Numbered from the stretch's first letter, positions 53,338 through 62,953 are shown. The stretch: DNA of 64,000 bases from Pseudomonadota bacterium (GCA_026388275.1 JAPLKB010000034.1:62001-126000), one strand, 5' to 3'. Made by a program: numbers and translations. The notes: generated by a model not told the origin, from the sequence alone.

Positions 53338-54585
53338 ATGCATAAAATTATAATCCTTGTAGTGGCATGTCTATTATTATTTTCATGCGCTTCCAAAACA
53401 CCTAAAAAATCTGAAAATCCTGGCGATATTTACGTAGAGGGCGTCAATTATCTGAAAATGAAAAAATATGATAAAGCCATAGACGATTTCTCTTACATAA
53501 GGGAAAATTTTCCTTTTGACCCGATTTCTTTTATAGCATCGGTTAAGCTTGGAGATGTATACTTTGCGAAAAAAGAATACATTCTCGCATCAGGTGTATA
53601 TGAAGATTTCTTTAATACCCACCCTGAAGATGAAAATATCCCTTATGTACTTACAAGGCTTGGTGAGTGTTATGAAAAGCTGTCCCTTTCTTTTGATAGA
53701 GACCAGGCATATACTTTAAAAGCAATTGAAAGATACGTTTACTTAAAAAACCGTTTTCCTGCAAGCAGTTACACAAAAGATACTGATCTAAAATTAAAAA
53801 TACTGAGTCAGAAACTTGCTGACCGTGAGTTGTATGTCGGTGAGTTCTATTATAGAACAGACCAGTATAACGCATCCATTTTGAGGCTTGAATATTTCCT
53901 GAAAAAATTTTCTTACGCTAAGGGCATAGACAAGGCACTCTATTATCTAAGTATGTCATATAGAGCGATTGGGAATTTCCAAAAAGGTGATTTTTACTCT
54001 GATATCCTTAAAAAAGAATACCCGAAAAGCTTGTTCGCAAAAGCAGCTGCAAGAGAAAGAAGGAGTCTCCAATTAGCAAAGGCTGACAAAGCACTACCCA
54101 TTGAGGGAACCAAAAAAAAAGAGATTGAATTAGAGCCTCAGCCAATAAAAACAAAAGCAGAAGAACAAGAGGGAAAACTCGCATTTTTTGATGAGACTAA
54201 ACCAATTGATATAGTTTCCGACACCATGGAAGGTTTTGATAAAGAGAAATATGTAATTTTTAAGGGAAGTGTTATTGCAAGACAGGAAGATCTTTTTATC
54301 TTCTCCGATATTATTGAAGCTCATATGAATGAAGTTACAAATGAAATTGAAAAAGCCTATGCAAAGGGAAATGTTAAAATTGTAAAGAAAGAGCGTACAG
54401 CAACATGCAATGAAGCAGAATTTAATAATACAAAAGCCGAAATCATATTAAAGGGCAATGTAATTGTCTATTCCGGTCTGGACAAACTGACAGGTGAAAT
54501 TGTAACTTACTACGTTGATGAGGACCGGGTTGTTGTCGAAGGCGAAAAAGAGAAAAAGGCACATATCACCGTAACACCTAAATAA
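53338..54585 (+). CDS. BamD-like lipoprotein fused to an LptA/OstA-like domain
   Basis: 415 aa. A lipoprotein signal peptide (MHKIIILVVACLLLFSC, lipobox LFSC, residues 14-17) leads a TPR region like BamD (residues ~35-240: YVEGVNYLKMKKYDKAIDDFSYIRENFPFDP, YYRTDQYNASILRLEYFLKKF). A charged linker (~250-280) follows. The end (~285-415) shows the LptA/OstA beta-strand repeat: PIDIVSDTMEGFDKEKYVIFKGSVIARQEDLFIFSD..EIEKAYAKGNVKIVKKERTATCNEAEF. Thus outer-membrane protein assembly and lipopolysaccharide transport modules share one polypeptide. It is divergent from rsmG. Confidence 0.8.
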   Translation: MHKIIILVVACLLLFSCASKTPKKSENPGDIYVEGVNYLKMKKYDKAIDDFSYIRENFPFDPISFIASVKLGDVYFAKKEYILASGVYEDFFNTHPEDENIPYVLTRLGECYEKLSLSFDRDQAYTLKAIERYVYLKNRFPASSYTKDTDLKLKILSQKLADRELYVGEFYYRTDQYNASILRLEYFLKKFSYAKGIDKALYYLSMSYRAIGNFQKGDFYSDILKKEYPKSLFAKAAARERRSLQLAKADKALPIEGTKKKEIELEPQPIKTKAEEQEGKLAFFDETKPIDIVSDTMEGFDKEKYVIFKGSVIARQEDLFIFSDIIEAHMNEVTNEIEKAYAKGNVKIVKKERTATCNEAEFNNTKAEIILKGNVIVYSGLDKLTGEIVTYYVDEDRVVVEGEKEKKAHITVTPK

Positions 54586-54654
54586 CTATGCTCCTTTGAT
54601 ATGCTTTAAGAAAGGATTGGGCGTCGACCGGTCTTTGATTTAACCGCAAAAAAA

Positions 54655-55074
54655 CTAATTGATGAAAGGTATTTCCTGGTCCTTCACATATACCAACGCC
54701 TGACATACGGCAATCAGGCTGTCGTTATCCTTTACGGTAATATTATATGTTGCTGTTCTTCTTGTTCTATTTATCTCCCTGGATTCAGCCGTTATAATGG
54801 TATTTTTCTTCGGTGGCTTCATGTATGTAACATTCATATTCAAAGCTACAGCAATATTCTCGTGGCTGTTTGACGATATCTCAAATGCTTCATCTATCAA
54901 TGAAAACAGGGCTCCTCCATGTGCATTCCCATAGATATTGTCCATTTTTTCCGTATATTCCATCTCGCATAGGGCATAACCATCTTCCACATCCTTCAGT
55001 TTTATATCAAGCAATTTAGCAAGCGGTTCTTCGCTGACTTTTTTGAAATACACCTCTTTCTTTTTGATATCCAC
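54655..55074 (-). CDS. PaaI-family hotdog thioesterase
   Basis: 139 aa. Hotdog fold with the PaaI signature YGNAHGGALFSLIDEAFEI (~residues 48-66), in which the HGG(x)(x)xxxD residues are catalytic. The end reads NMNVTYMKPPKKNTIITAES. It hydrolyses aryl- or acyl-CoA thioesters. The thioredoxin gene ends four bases upstream on the same strand, so they are likely co-transcribed. Confidence 0.9.
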   Translation of the reverse strand: MDIKKKEVYFKKVSEEPLAKLLDIKLKDVEDGYALCEMEYTEKMDNIYGNAHGGALFSLIDEAFEISSNSHENIAVALNMNVTYMKPPKKNTIITAESREINRTRRTATYNITVKDNDSLIAVCQALVYVKDQEIPFIN

Positions 55075-55077
55075 AGA

Positions 55078-55404
55078 TCAACCTAAAACCTTTTTAATCA
55101 GGCTATCAACACTCCCTTTTGGCTGTGCACCGATAATCCTGTCAACGATTTCACCTTTATTGAAAAGAATCAACGTAGGTATTCCTCTGATTCCATATTT
55201 TGCAGGAGTAGCAGGATTTTCATCTACATTAATCTTAAGAACCTTTATCTTCCCCTCATATTCTCCTGCAATTGTATCTAGTATTGGTCCCATTGTCTGG
55301 CATGGTCCGCACCATGTTGCCCAGAAATCTACAAGAACCGGCATAGTAGATTCAAGGACCACACCTGCAAATTCACTATCACTTACTGGTTTTGCATTAC
55401 TCAT
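55078..55404 (-). CDS. trxA: Thioredoxin
   Basis: 108 aa, classical thioredoxin: VLVDFWATWCGPCQTMGPIL (active site WCGPC, ~residue 31), NPATPAKYGIRGIPTLILF with the cis-proline, and GAQPKGSVDSLIKKVL. No signal peptide, so it acts in the cytoplasm as a disulfide reductant. Confidence 0.95.
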   Translation of the reverse strand: MSNAKPVSDSEFAGVVLESTMPVLVDFWATWCGPCQTMGPILDTIAGEYEGKIKVLKINVDENPATPAKYGIRGIPTLILFNKGEIVDRIIGAQPKGSVDSLIKKVLG

Positions 55405-55514
55405 AGTTATCTCCTTTCTTTGTTTTCAGTTACGGGCAAGCAGTCTGCCCGGGTAGAAGTAACTCCTTGTCAATAACAAATATTTATACTTATTAAACCC
55501 TTAATATCTTTTTG

Positions 55515-57701
55515 TCAATCCTTGAACATTTTTAATCTTAATGAATTGCTTACAACAGAAACAGAGCTTATCATCATTGCAATTGCTCCATACATAGGCT
55601 TAAAGCGTATCCCGAAAAAGGGATAGAGTGCGCCGAAAGCTATAGGGATTCCAATAATATTGTATATGAAAGCCCAGAACAGATTTTCTTTTATGATCAA
55701 GAGGGTTTTCTTTGAGAGTTTAATAAGACTTACAAGCCTTGAAAGCTGTCCCTTCATTAAAACAACATCGGCCGACTCTATAGCGATATCTGTTCCCTTC
55801 CCCATTGCTACGCCTACATCGGCAGTAGCTAAAGAAGGGGCATCGTTTATACCATCACCGACCATAACGGTTATGCCCTTCTTCTTATACTCTTCCACTA
55901 TATTGGTCTTTTCATCCGGCAATACCCTGTAAAAATATTTTTCAATACCTACCTTTTCACTTATTGCTCTTGCCCCTTCCATACTGTCACCCGTGATCAT
56001 AACTGACTCTATACCGGCTTTACTTAACTCACTGATAACTGCCTTCGATTCATCTCTTACCTTATCACTGAATGTAATAATACCCATAAAGCTATCATTA
56101 TTCCAGATCAGAACAGGCGATGTCCCTTTTTTCTCTTTTTCATGATATACCTGTCTTGCAGCATCATAAAGGGTTTTACCTGTTTCTTCATAAAGGGCAA
56201 CATTACCGATAAAATATTTTGTGCTGTTTATCTCTCCTATAACACCTTTGCCCGGTATAGCTTGGAAATTATCAACTTTTTCTACATCAAGATTCAACTC
56301 TTCAGCCTTTTTCCTCAACGCTTCAGAAAAAGGGTGTTCGGACTGTTTCTCAAGATTGTATGCAACACTGAGCATTTGCGCTTCAGAAAAATCGTTGAAC
56401 GGTAATACCTCGGAAAGTACGATAATACCTTGAGTCAATGTCCCTGTCTTATCAAAAAGTACATATTTAGCCTTGTTGGTAAGCTCAAGGGCTTCAGCAC
56501 TTTTAATCAGGATACCATTATTTGCACCTACACCCGATGAAACCATAATTGCTGTTGGTGTTGCAAGACCAAGGGCACATGGACATGCAATAATCAGAAC
56601 ACTTACAAAGGATAAAAGGGCGTTTGTCAACTTAGGTTCAGGCCCGAAGATATACCATACAAACAGCGCCCCTATACTGATAAGTATCACAATAGGGACA
56701 AATATGCCTGCCACTTTATCCGCAAGTCTTTGGACAGGGGCTTTTGTGAACTGGGCCTCTTCTACAAGACGGATAACCTTTGATAAAACAGTATCTTTTC
56801 CTATTCTTACTACTTTTACGATTATTGAGCCCTTACCGTTTATTGTTCCCCCAATCACCTCATCACCTATATTTTTATGTATAGGTATGCTTTCGCCGGT
56901 AATCATGGATTCATCAATATACGTATTACCTTCCGCAACATCTCCATCTACAGGCACCTTTTCACCTGGTCTTATCAGTACCATATCACCTACTTCAATG
57001 ATATCTGTAGGCACTCTTGTTTCTCTACCGTCTTTTATTAAAGCGCATTCCTTTGGCGTCAGCTCATATAGCATTTTTATAGCCGTATATGTCCTTGTCT
57101 TTGCCTTCGATTCAAGGAATCTTCCAAACAATATCAATGTAATAATGGTTGCACTGGAATCAAAATACACATCCGGGTTCAAACCAGCAGATAAAATAAT
57201 ATGCGGAAAAAATGTAACAAAGGAACTGTAAAAAAAGGCAGCAGAGGTCCCAATCGATATGAGGGTATTCATATCGGCAGCAAAATGTCTGAGATTCATA
57301 ATGGCAGGCTTGTGAAACCTCATACCGAAATAGAACTGTACAGGCAGTGTCAGCAGGAGAAGGATAAAATTACTATGAGGAAGGATCATCCACATGGAAA
57401 AGGTCATAACCACAGCACCGAAACATGCAGACCATATGAAATCTCTTTTTAATTCTGCCTCTTCTTTCTTTGCTCTTACTGTTACATCACCCTCTATATC
57501 TACATCGTATCCGATATTACGGATAAGGGAAATGATATCTTTTAGTTCGATATCGTTTTTTGGTATTATAACTGCTTTCTTCAGAGGAAAGTTAACGTGG
57601 GCTTCTTTGATATTTTCAAGCTTGTTCAATTCTCTTTCTATACGGGCAGCACATGCCGCACAGTTCATGCCGTTAATTGGAAGCTCAACTTTTTCTGCCA
57701 T
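55515..57701 (-). CDS. copA: Copper-translocating P1B-type ATPase, CopA-like
   Basis: 728 aa. One N-terminal heavy-metal domain (GMNCAACAARIER, CxxC) is followed by eight expected membrane helices. The transport motif is CPCALGLATPTAIMV (~residue 385), the phosphorylation site DKTGTLTQG (~425), and MVGDGINDAPSLATADVGVAMGKGTDIAIESADVVL (~620-655) completes the P-type core. It exports Cu+ (or Ag+). No copper regulator is adjacent. The HMA motif NCAAC and the CPC motif are both intact. Confidence 0.93.
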   Translation of the reverse strand: MAEKVELPINGMNCAACAARIERELNKLENIKEAHVNFPLKKAVIIPKNDIELKDIISLIRNIGYDVDIEGDVTVRAKKEEAELKRDFIWSACFGAVVMTFSMWMILPHSNFILLLLTLPVQFYFGMRFHKPAIMNLRHFAADMNTLISIGTSAAFFYSSFVTFFPHIILSAGLNPDVYFDSSATIITLILFGRFLESKAKTRTYTAIKMLYELTPKECALIKDGRETRVPTDIIEVGDMVLIRPGEKVPVDGDVAEGNTYIDESMITGESIPIHKNIGDEVIGGTINGKGSIIVKVVRIGKDTVLSKVIRLVEEAQFTKAPVQRLADKVAGIFVPIVILISIGALFVWYIFGPEPKLTNALLSFVSVLIIACPCALGLATPTAIMVSSGVGANNGILIKSAEALELTNKAKYVLFDKTGTLTQGIIVLSEVLPFNDFSEAQMLSVAYNLEKQSEHPFSEALRKKAEELNLDVEKVDNFQAIPGKGVIGEINSTKYFIGNVALYEETGKTLYDAARQVYHEKEKKGTSPVLIWNNDSFMGIITFSDKVRDESKAVISELSKAGIESVMITGDSMEGARAISEKVGIEKYFYRVLPDEKTNIVEEYKKKGITVMVGDGINDAPSLATADVGVAMGKGTDIAIESADVVLMKGQLSRLVSLIKLSKKTLLIIKENLFWAFIYNIIGIPIAFGALYPFFGIRFKPMYGAIAMMISSVSVVSNSLRLKMFKD

Positions 57702-57886
57702 AAAACTCCTTCATATAAAACTCTTAGAATAACAGTACAAAAAATATAATGCATAACACAGAAAATAACAATACCACAAATACGGTGACCCTTTTATCAA
57801 ATTGGGCAAACCAATTAATGGCTTAACTAATGAATGGGACAATATGAACCTGGTAATAACGTCAGTTCACAAATTGCACATAGAGG

Positions 57887-57916
57887 TTGACAATGAATAC
57901 TAAACTGTTCTAAGAT
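57887..57916 (+). promoter_or_regulatory. Candidate sigma-70 promoter of the lytic transglycosylase
   Basis: TTGACA (57887-57892), 18-bp spacer, TAAGAT (57911-57916). The predicted start is one to three bases before the ATG 57925, which lacks a ribosome site. Confidence 0.5.
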
Positions 57917-57924
57917 ATAAACTT

Positions 57925-58527
57925 ATGAAATTTCGTAAATGCTTTATATTAATACTGACATCAATTTTTATTATAATATCAATAAGTTATAGTAATTTAT
58001 TTGTTACGAAAGCTTTTTGCAATAGTGATGATAAAAAAGAGATGATTATTAGCGAGATTGTACAGTTTCTAAAAGATAAGAAAGTAAAACTGAGCGATAG
58101 CAAACTGGAGAGTATGGCAACCACCGTGTATGAAGAATCAAGATTATACGATTTGGATTACCGGCTTGTACTTGCATTGATAAAAGTAGAGAGCAACTTC
58201 AGACATAACGCAACATCGCGTGACGGATCATGGGGATTGATGCAGATAAAACCATCTCTCGCAAAATTTATTTCAAAGAATACCGGTTTAGAATTTAAAA
58301 GCAAAAAAGACTTGCATCAACCTGACAACAACATAAGACTTGGCACCTATCATATCTCAAAACTTATGGAAGACTTTGAGAATATTCATGCCGTGCTTCA
58401 TGCATACAACGTTGGTCAAAAAAAGGCTCGTGTGAGATTAAACAAAGAAAATGAACCTGATACTCCATTTACCAGGCGGGTATTGAAAGAATATCAGAAA
58501 AACACCGCTGTACTTCCAGAACCGTAA
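57925..58527 (+). CDS. Lytic transglycosylase (SLT domain), exported
   Basis: 200 aa. An N-terminal signal peptide/anchor (residues ~5-30, FILILTSIFIIISISYSN) is followed by a Slt35/goose-lysozyme-like domain. It contains LALIKVESNFRHNATSRDGSWGLMQIKP with the catalytic glutamate of KVESNF (~residue 92) and AYNVGQKKARVRL. It cuts peptidoglycan, possibly to let flagella or pili assemble. Confidence 0.9.
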   Translation: MKFRKCFILILTSIFIIISISYSNLFVTKAFCNSDDKKEMIISEIVQFLKDKKVKLSDSKLESMATTVYEESRLYDLDYRLVLALIKVESNFRHNATSRDGSWGLMQIKPSLAKFISKNTGLEFKSKKDLHQPDNNIRLGTYHISKLMEDFENIHAVLHAYNVGQKKARVRLNKENEPDTPFTRRVLKEYQKNTAVLPEP

Positions 58528-58549
58528 TTGAAAAACAATTAAAACACAT

Positions 58550-59287
58550 TCACTGAGATAGTACTTTGTTACCCTGATGTTCATCTTGGCTTTTAGCTAC
58601 AATGATTTCTATTCTTCTGTTTAAAGCCCTGTTTGCAGCAGTATCATTATCCACTAAAGGTCTGTATTCGGCATAGCCCGTAGCAGAGATCCTCTGGGGC
58701 GGGACCCCTCCTCTTTCGATGAAATATCTTACCACCTCAGTACTTCTTCTAACGGAAAGTTCCCAGTTGGATCTAAACTCATTCGTTTTAATAGGTACAT
58801 TATCTGTATGCCCTTCTATCCTGATATGGTTATTTGTTTGTTTAATAACAGGAACAATTTTGTCTAGTGCCCTCTTTGCGCTATCCTTTAAATCAGCTTT
58901 GCCCTCATCAAAGAAAGCCTTGTCCATTATTCTTATAACAATACCCCTCTCATCAGAAAAAACAGTGTAATTATCCTTCAAACCATTTGCTTTTGCCATA
59001 GAATCAATTTCCTGTTCAATCTGTTTTTTTATCTCATTGCTGGATGCGCTTTTGTTAGATATTGTGTCCAACTGGGCAGTACCGGAAACACTCCCTTTCT
59101 GCGCAATCCCTGTCCCGCCGGCAAAAATAGCCTTAAGATGCATAGACACCTCCTGATATTTCTGTGCATCCTGCTTTGAAAAAGTGTACATCATAATAAA
59201 GAAAGCAAGTAAAAGAGTTATGAGGTCTGCATAAGTGAGAAGCCACCTCTCGGCATTTTCATGTTCTTCATTATGTTTCTTTCTCAT
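58550..59287 (-). CDS. motB: Flagellar motor stator protein MotB
   Basis: 245 aa. The plug/transmembrane segment ENAERWLLTYADLITLLLAFFIMMYTFSK carries the proton-binding aspartate (TYADLITLL, ~residue 21). The C-terminal OmpA-like peptidoglycan-binding domain shows IRIEGHTDNVPI and NWELSVRRSTEVVRYFIERGGVPPQRISATGYAEYRP. It anchors the stator to the wall. The start overlaps motA stop by ATGA. Confidence 0.94.
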   Translation of the reverse strand: MRKKHNEEHENAERWLLTYADLITLLLAFFIMMYTFSKQDAQKYQEVSMHLKAIFAGGTGIAQKGSVSGTAQLDTISNKSASSNEIKKQIEQEIDSMAKANGLKDNYTVFSDERGIVIRIMDKAFFDEGKADLKDSAKRALDKIVPVIKQTNNHIRIEGHTDNVPIKTNEFRSNWELSVRRSTEVVRYFIERGGVPPQRISATGYAEYRPLVDNDTAANRALNRRIEIIVAKSQDEHQGNKVLSQ

Positions 59288-60054
59288 AATTCATCTGCTC
59301 CACTACGGTTATTCGGCAGAAGAAAAGACAGAAGTTTCATCCTGATGACCCGCGGGTTGTCTCCCATAGCCAACGATATGACCCCCTCGCTTATTATTTC
59401 AAGATATAAAGCTTCATCCTGATGTTTTACCTTTAACTTGTCAGATATCGGCAGGTAAACAAGATTTGCCAGCGCAACACCCCAGAGAGTAGCTATAAAA
59501 GCACTCGCAATAGATGCAGCCATATTCGAACTGTTTTCCATATTGCCAAGTGCATGGATCAACCCCAGAACCGTTCCAATAATACCGAGGGTCGGGGAAA
59601 AACCACCCAGCTTTTGAAAAAACGTTGAACCCACTTTATGCCTTTCCTCAATATATAACATCTCTATTTCAAGAATTTCACGAATTTTATTTGTCTCAAA
59701 ACCATCGATGGCAAGCTGGATTGCTTTTTTCAAAAAAGAATCATCAATATTTGGCAACTCTTTTTCAAGGCTTAATAGACCATTTTTTCTCGATTTCTGT
59801 GCAAGATCATAGATAAAGTCAATTAATTGCTGGGAGTTTAGCTTTTTCTCAAACAGTATAACTTTGAACAGTTTGGGCAAACTCATTAACTGTCCAAAAG
59901 ATGTTGTGATGGTGGCAGCACCAAAGGTGCCACAAATAACCAGAAGCATTGCCGGTGCCTGTATTAAAGATGAGATATGTCCCCCCTCCATTAAAAATGA
60001 GGTAAGGACTGCGCCGATACCGAGAATAAGTCCAAAAATTGTTGTAATATCCAT
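59284..60054 (-). CDS. motA: Flagellar motor stator protein MotA
   Basis: 256 aa. Four membrane helices (~5-20, ~33-52, ~150-170, ~183-205), a large cytoplasmic loop with KIREILEIEMLYIEERHKVGSTFFQKLGGFSPTLGIIGTVLGLIHALG, and the end LSFLLPNNRSGADEL. It is paired with motB to form the ion-driven stator. The upstream PilZ gene ends six bases before. Confidence 0.94.
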   Translation of the reverse strand: MDITTIFGLILGIGAVLTSFLMEGGHISSLIQAPAMLLVICGTFGAATITTSFGQLMSLPKLFKVILFEKKLNSQQLIDFIYDLAQKSRKNGLLSLEKELPNIDDSFLKKAIQLAIDGFETNKIREILEIEMLYIEERHKVGSTFFQKLGGFSPTLGIIGTVLGLIHALGNMENSSNMAASIASAFIATLWGVALANLVYLPISDKLKVKHQDEALYLEIISEGVISLAMGDNPRVIRMKLLSFLLPNNRSGADEL

Positions 60055-60060
60055 AGACCA

Positions 60061-60648
60061 TTAACCTGATTGCTCTTTTTTGTAACGTAAAACTTCCCTC
60101 TCTTTCGTAAATATGAAATTTATTAGAAGATCTCTATCGTCTTCGTTTATAGTTTTGAAAGCTAAGGCAGTCTCCCAATTGTCAATTCCGTCGATATCGC
60201 AAACATCGCTTCTTACAACATCGCATAACAACACAATTTTAGGGTAAGGAGGGATAGGCAATGTGATCTTCAATTCCACATGCTCGGCATCATGCAGATT
60301 AACATCTGTTGTAAACCTGATACCCGCACCACTTATATTAACATTTATATATCTGCTCAGATACAAACTATCATTTTTTGATTTGTACAAAAGGTCAAGA
60401 ATCATATCTATTTTTTTGTCTATTATTTTTATATATGCAAGTATCTGCTCCTTGTCTTGCTCATCTTTAGAAACAATTTCCTTTAGAAAATGCATCTCCT
60501 TTGCATTATCTATAATCTTAACGGAACCATACTTGATCGTACTTTCAATATTTAAATATTCATCATGACTAATTTTTCTGAATTCTATGGGGAGTCTGAC
60601 TTCAACTCTGAAATATTCTCTATTTTCAGCCTTTTCCACTTGTATCAT
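60061..60648 (-). CDS. PilZ-domain c-di-GMP effector
   Basis: 195 aa. PilZ motif 1 is at the N-terminus (REYFRVEVRLPIEFRK, R..R) and motif 2 is NVNISGAGIRF (~residues 105-115). The remaining helical part (~30-85) lies between them, as in YcgR-like motor brakes. Encoded between HD-GYP and motA, it likely couples c-di-GMP levels to the stator. The start overlaps the HD-GYP gene by 23 bases. Confidence 0.85.
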   Translation of the reverse strand: MIQVEKAENREYFRVEVRLPIEFRKISHDEYLNIESTIKYGSVKIIDNAKEMHFLKEIVSKDEQDKEQILAYIKIIDKKIDMILDLLYKSKNDSLYLSRYINVNISGAGIRFTTDVNLHDAEHVELKITLPIPPYPKIVLLCDVVRSDVCDIDGIDNWETALAFKTINEDDRDLLINFIFTKEREVLRYKKEQSG

Positions 60649-62107
60649 CTCTTACCATTTCAATGAAATAATCGGCAATATCAGGATCAAATTGGCTGCC
60701 CTTACATCGCTCGATTTCATTTAATGCGTGTCCTTTTTCAAGAGCATTACGGTAAGGCCTGTTTGTGGTCATAGCGTCATAAGTATCGCATACAGCAATT
60801 ACACGCGAACATACCGGTATCTCATCTTTGGATAATGAATCAGGATAGCCCTTCCCATCATACCTTTCATGATGACTTCTTATTATCTTTGCCTCATTAG
60901 AAAGGATATCAAATCTGCTCAGGATCTCTTCACCAAAGACCGAATGAGATTTCATCATATAATACTCTTCGTCTGAAAGTTTGCCAGGTTTAAGCAATAT
61001 CGAATCGGATATACCAATCTTACCGAGATCATGAACAGGTCCTACAAATTTTATCACATTCCTCTCATAATCAGCTAAATTCATTTTATCTGCTAAACGT
61101 AGACTCATGTCTGTAACTCTATGGCAGTGGTTTTTAGTATACAAATCTCTTTTGTTAATAGCAGCAATAAGTGATGTAAGAGTTTGGAAAACATTTTCAA
61201 AAAGGCTTTCGTATAACATCCTATTTTCAATTTGAGTGGAAGCTTTCTCTGCAATAAGCTTCAAAAAGAATAGATCACTATCCAGCAGATGGTCATCCTT
61301 TCTTAAACCGTTTCTTTTGCTGTCCACCATGATGAAGCCTATGCACTCCCCTTTTATGCTAATTGGTAGATATAACTCATCGTTTTTCGCTAAATATTTT
61401 TTTTGAGAGCGAAGGTGTTCAAGAAAATCCTCTGATACCGGGATTCTGCTTTCAAGTACATTGCCACCATTTTTTGTTTTTTCCTTATAAAGAATTAATT
61501 CCTTATTCTTGCCGTCAAAAATATAGTACCCACACGATTTTACCTCCAAAGCATCATAAACAATATGGAGCATTTTTTCATATACATCATTAAAAATTGT
61601 CAGGGAGTTAAACTGATTCGATATCTGGTACATAGTCGTCAGTTCTTTGATTTTCCTTTGCAGCTCCCTGTTTAATAACTCTATTTTCTTTTTATCCTCC
61701 AGGGTTTGATAAATATTTTCTTTTTCAATTAACAGCGATCTTTCTCTCAATGCCCTAATAAGAACAAGCACCAGTTTATCAAATTCAAAGGGCTTGATAA
61801 GAAAATCAGAGGCACCCTTTTTCATTGCTTCTACAACATAATTAGGATTATAGTAGCCTGTTGCCATTACCACAGCAACAGTTGGATTGTTTATCTTAAT
61901 AGTATCTAAAAGAGAAACGCCGTTGACGTCTGGCAGTTTCACATCAAGTATAACGACTTCAATATCATTTTTATTAAGAAGCTCTATGGCCTTTTTACCA
62001 GTAGGAGCAGTAAAAACGCTACAACCGTTTAGCGTTAAGAAATCAGACAGGGCATCTATGATATCAACATTATCATCAACAACTAATATTTTAGAACCTT
62101 CGATCAT
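60626..62107 (-). CDS. REC-GAF-HD-GYP c-di-GMP phosphodiesterase
   Basis: 493 aa. REC domain (residues 1-115; VVILDVKLPDVNG gives the phosphoacceptor aspartate), a coiled-coil linker, a GAF-like domain (~165-300) and the HD-GYP domain (~310-485). The HD-GYP part reads GPVHDLGKIGISDSILLKPG, RSHHERYDGKGYP and CDTYDAMTTNRPYR, so HD, HHExxDGxGYP and metal-binding residues are intact. It should degrade c-di-GMP when phosphorylated. Confidence 0.93.
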   Translation of the reverse strand: MIEGSKILVVDDNVDIIDALSDFLTLNGCSVFTAPTGKKAIELLNKNDIEVVILDVKLPDVNGVSLLDTIKINNPTVAVVMATGYYNPNYVVEAMKKGASDFLIKPFEFDKLVLVLIRALRERSLLIEKENIYQTLEDKKKIELLNRELQRKIKELTTMYQISNQFNSLTIFNDVYEKMLHIVYDALEVKSCGYYIFDGKNKELILYKEKTKNGGNVLESRIPVSEDFLEHLRSQKKYLAKNDELYLPISIKGECIGFIMVDSKRNGLRKDDHLLDSDLFFLKLIAEKASTQIENRMLYESLFENVFQTLTSLIAAINKRDLYTKNHCHRVTDMSLRLADKMNLADYERNVIKFVGPVHDLGKIGISDSILLKPGKLSDEEYYMMKSHSVFGEEILSRFDILSNEAKIIRSHHERYDGKGYPDSLSKDEIPVCSRVIAVCDTYDAMTTNRPYRNALEKGHALNEIERCKGSQFDPDIADYFIEMVRDDTSGKG

Positions 62108-62135
62108 AAGAAACCTTCTTTTTTTATTTTTGCAA

Positions 62136-62705
62136 TTACTCGATCATTAAACGCCCTTTTACAAGTTTCTCCAAATTCTTAATCTCATCAACAATCCTTT
62201 CGGTATCTTTTCCGGATTCAGGTGTTTCAACATTTGAATCCGATTTACCATGTTGCCTGTATCTTTCAATTTCATCGTAAAATTTCTTTAACTTCTTAAA
62301 TAATTCTATATTAGTTTTTACAAGAAATATTTTATCTTTCGCATTTTTAACAATAACTTTCAATTCTTCCATCCTAAAAGGCTTAACAATATAATCAAAA
62401 GCTCCTATTTTAATTGCCTCTACTGCTGTATCCAGAGAAGCATATGCAGTAATAATAATAAATTCCGTTATATTATTATTTTTTCTTATCTTCTTCATCA
62501 GATCAATACCAGTCATTTCAGGCATATTTAAATCTGTAATAATAAGATCATAGTTATTTTCCATATGCTTATGAAGAGCATCTTTGCCATCACAAGCTCC
62601 ATCAACAAGATCACCTTTATCACTTAAGTACTCTTTTATAATTGATCTGAGATCATTATTGTCATCTACAACAAGTATTCTGAATACATCATATTTTTTA
62701 CTCAT
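62136..62705 (-). CDS. Single-domain response regulator with coiled-coil tail
   Basis: 189 aa. REC domain: ILVVDDNNDLRSII, LIITDLNMPEMTG (phosphoacceptor aspartate), IITAYASLDTAVEAIKIGAFDYIVKPF. A helical tail follows (~125-189, ELFKKLKKFYDEIERYR, KNLEKLVKGRL) without a DNA-binding or enzyme domain. The stop-to-start gap to the HD-GYP gene is 28 bases. It likely signals by protein contact to the motility operon. Confidence 0.9.
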   Translation of the reverse strand: MSKKYDVFRILVVDDNNDLRSIIKEYLSDKGDLVDGACDGKDALHKHMENNYDLIITDLNMPEMTGIDLMKKIRKNNNITEFIIITAYASLDTAVEAIKIGAFDYIVKPFRMEELKVIVKNAKDKIFLVKTNIELFKKLKKFYDEIERYRQHGKSDSNVETPESGKDTERIVDEIKNLEKLVKGRLMIE

Positions 62706-62904
62706 ATCTTTTTAATCTTTCGGTCATCTGCTCACCTATTCTGTCAAATAACATTTTTTTTACACCCTCTTCGGATATCATGACATTGTCTTCATGTACC
62801 ATGCCTCCGTTTACAGGTTCTTTTTCAACACATTTTGCTTTAACCTTCATGTTTTTCATGTAAGTTTTTATAACACTGCTTATCTGGTAATCTGATATCG
62901 TCAT
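62698..62904 (-). CDS. Small flagellar-type protein (DVU0524/FlgM-associated-like)
   Basis: 68 aa. MTISDYQISSVIKTYMKNMKVKAKC resembles short proteins starting with ISxYQIxNVIKxY found next to flgM in deltaproteobacteria. A loop (EKEPVNGGMVHEDNV) and a helix (GVKKMLFDRIGEQMTERLKRYE) complete it. No known catalytic motif. The start of the REC gene overlaps its end by eight bases. Confidence 0.6.
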   Translation of the reverse strand: MTISDYQISSVIKTYMKNMKVKAKCVEKEPVNGGMVHEDNVMISEEGVKKMLFDRIGEQMTERLKRYE

Positions 62905-62953
62905 AACACTCTCTTTTAACGTTATCGGATACGCTATTTAAAACTTAAGAAGA

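Noticed and set aside
57201-57732. Plus-strand frames opposite copA
   Set aside because: Shadows of the P-type ATPase coding strand.
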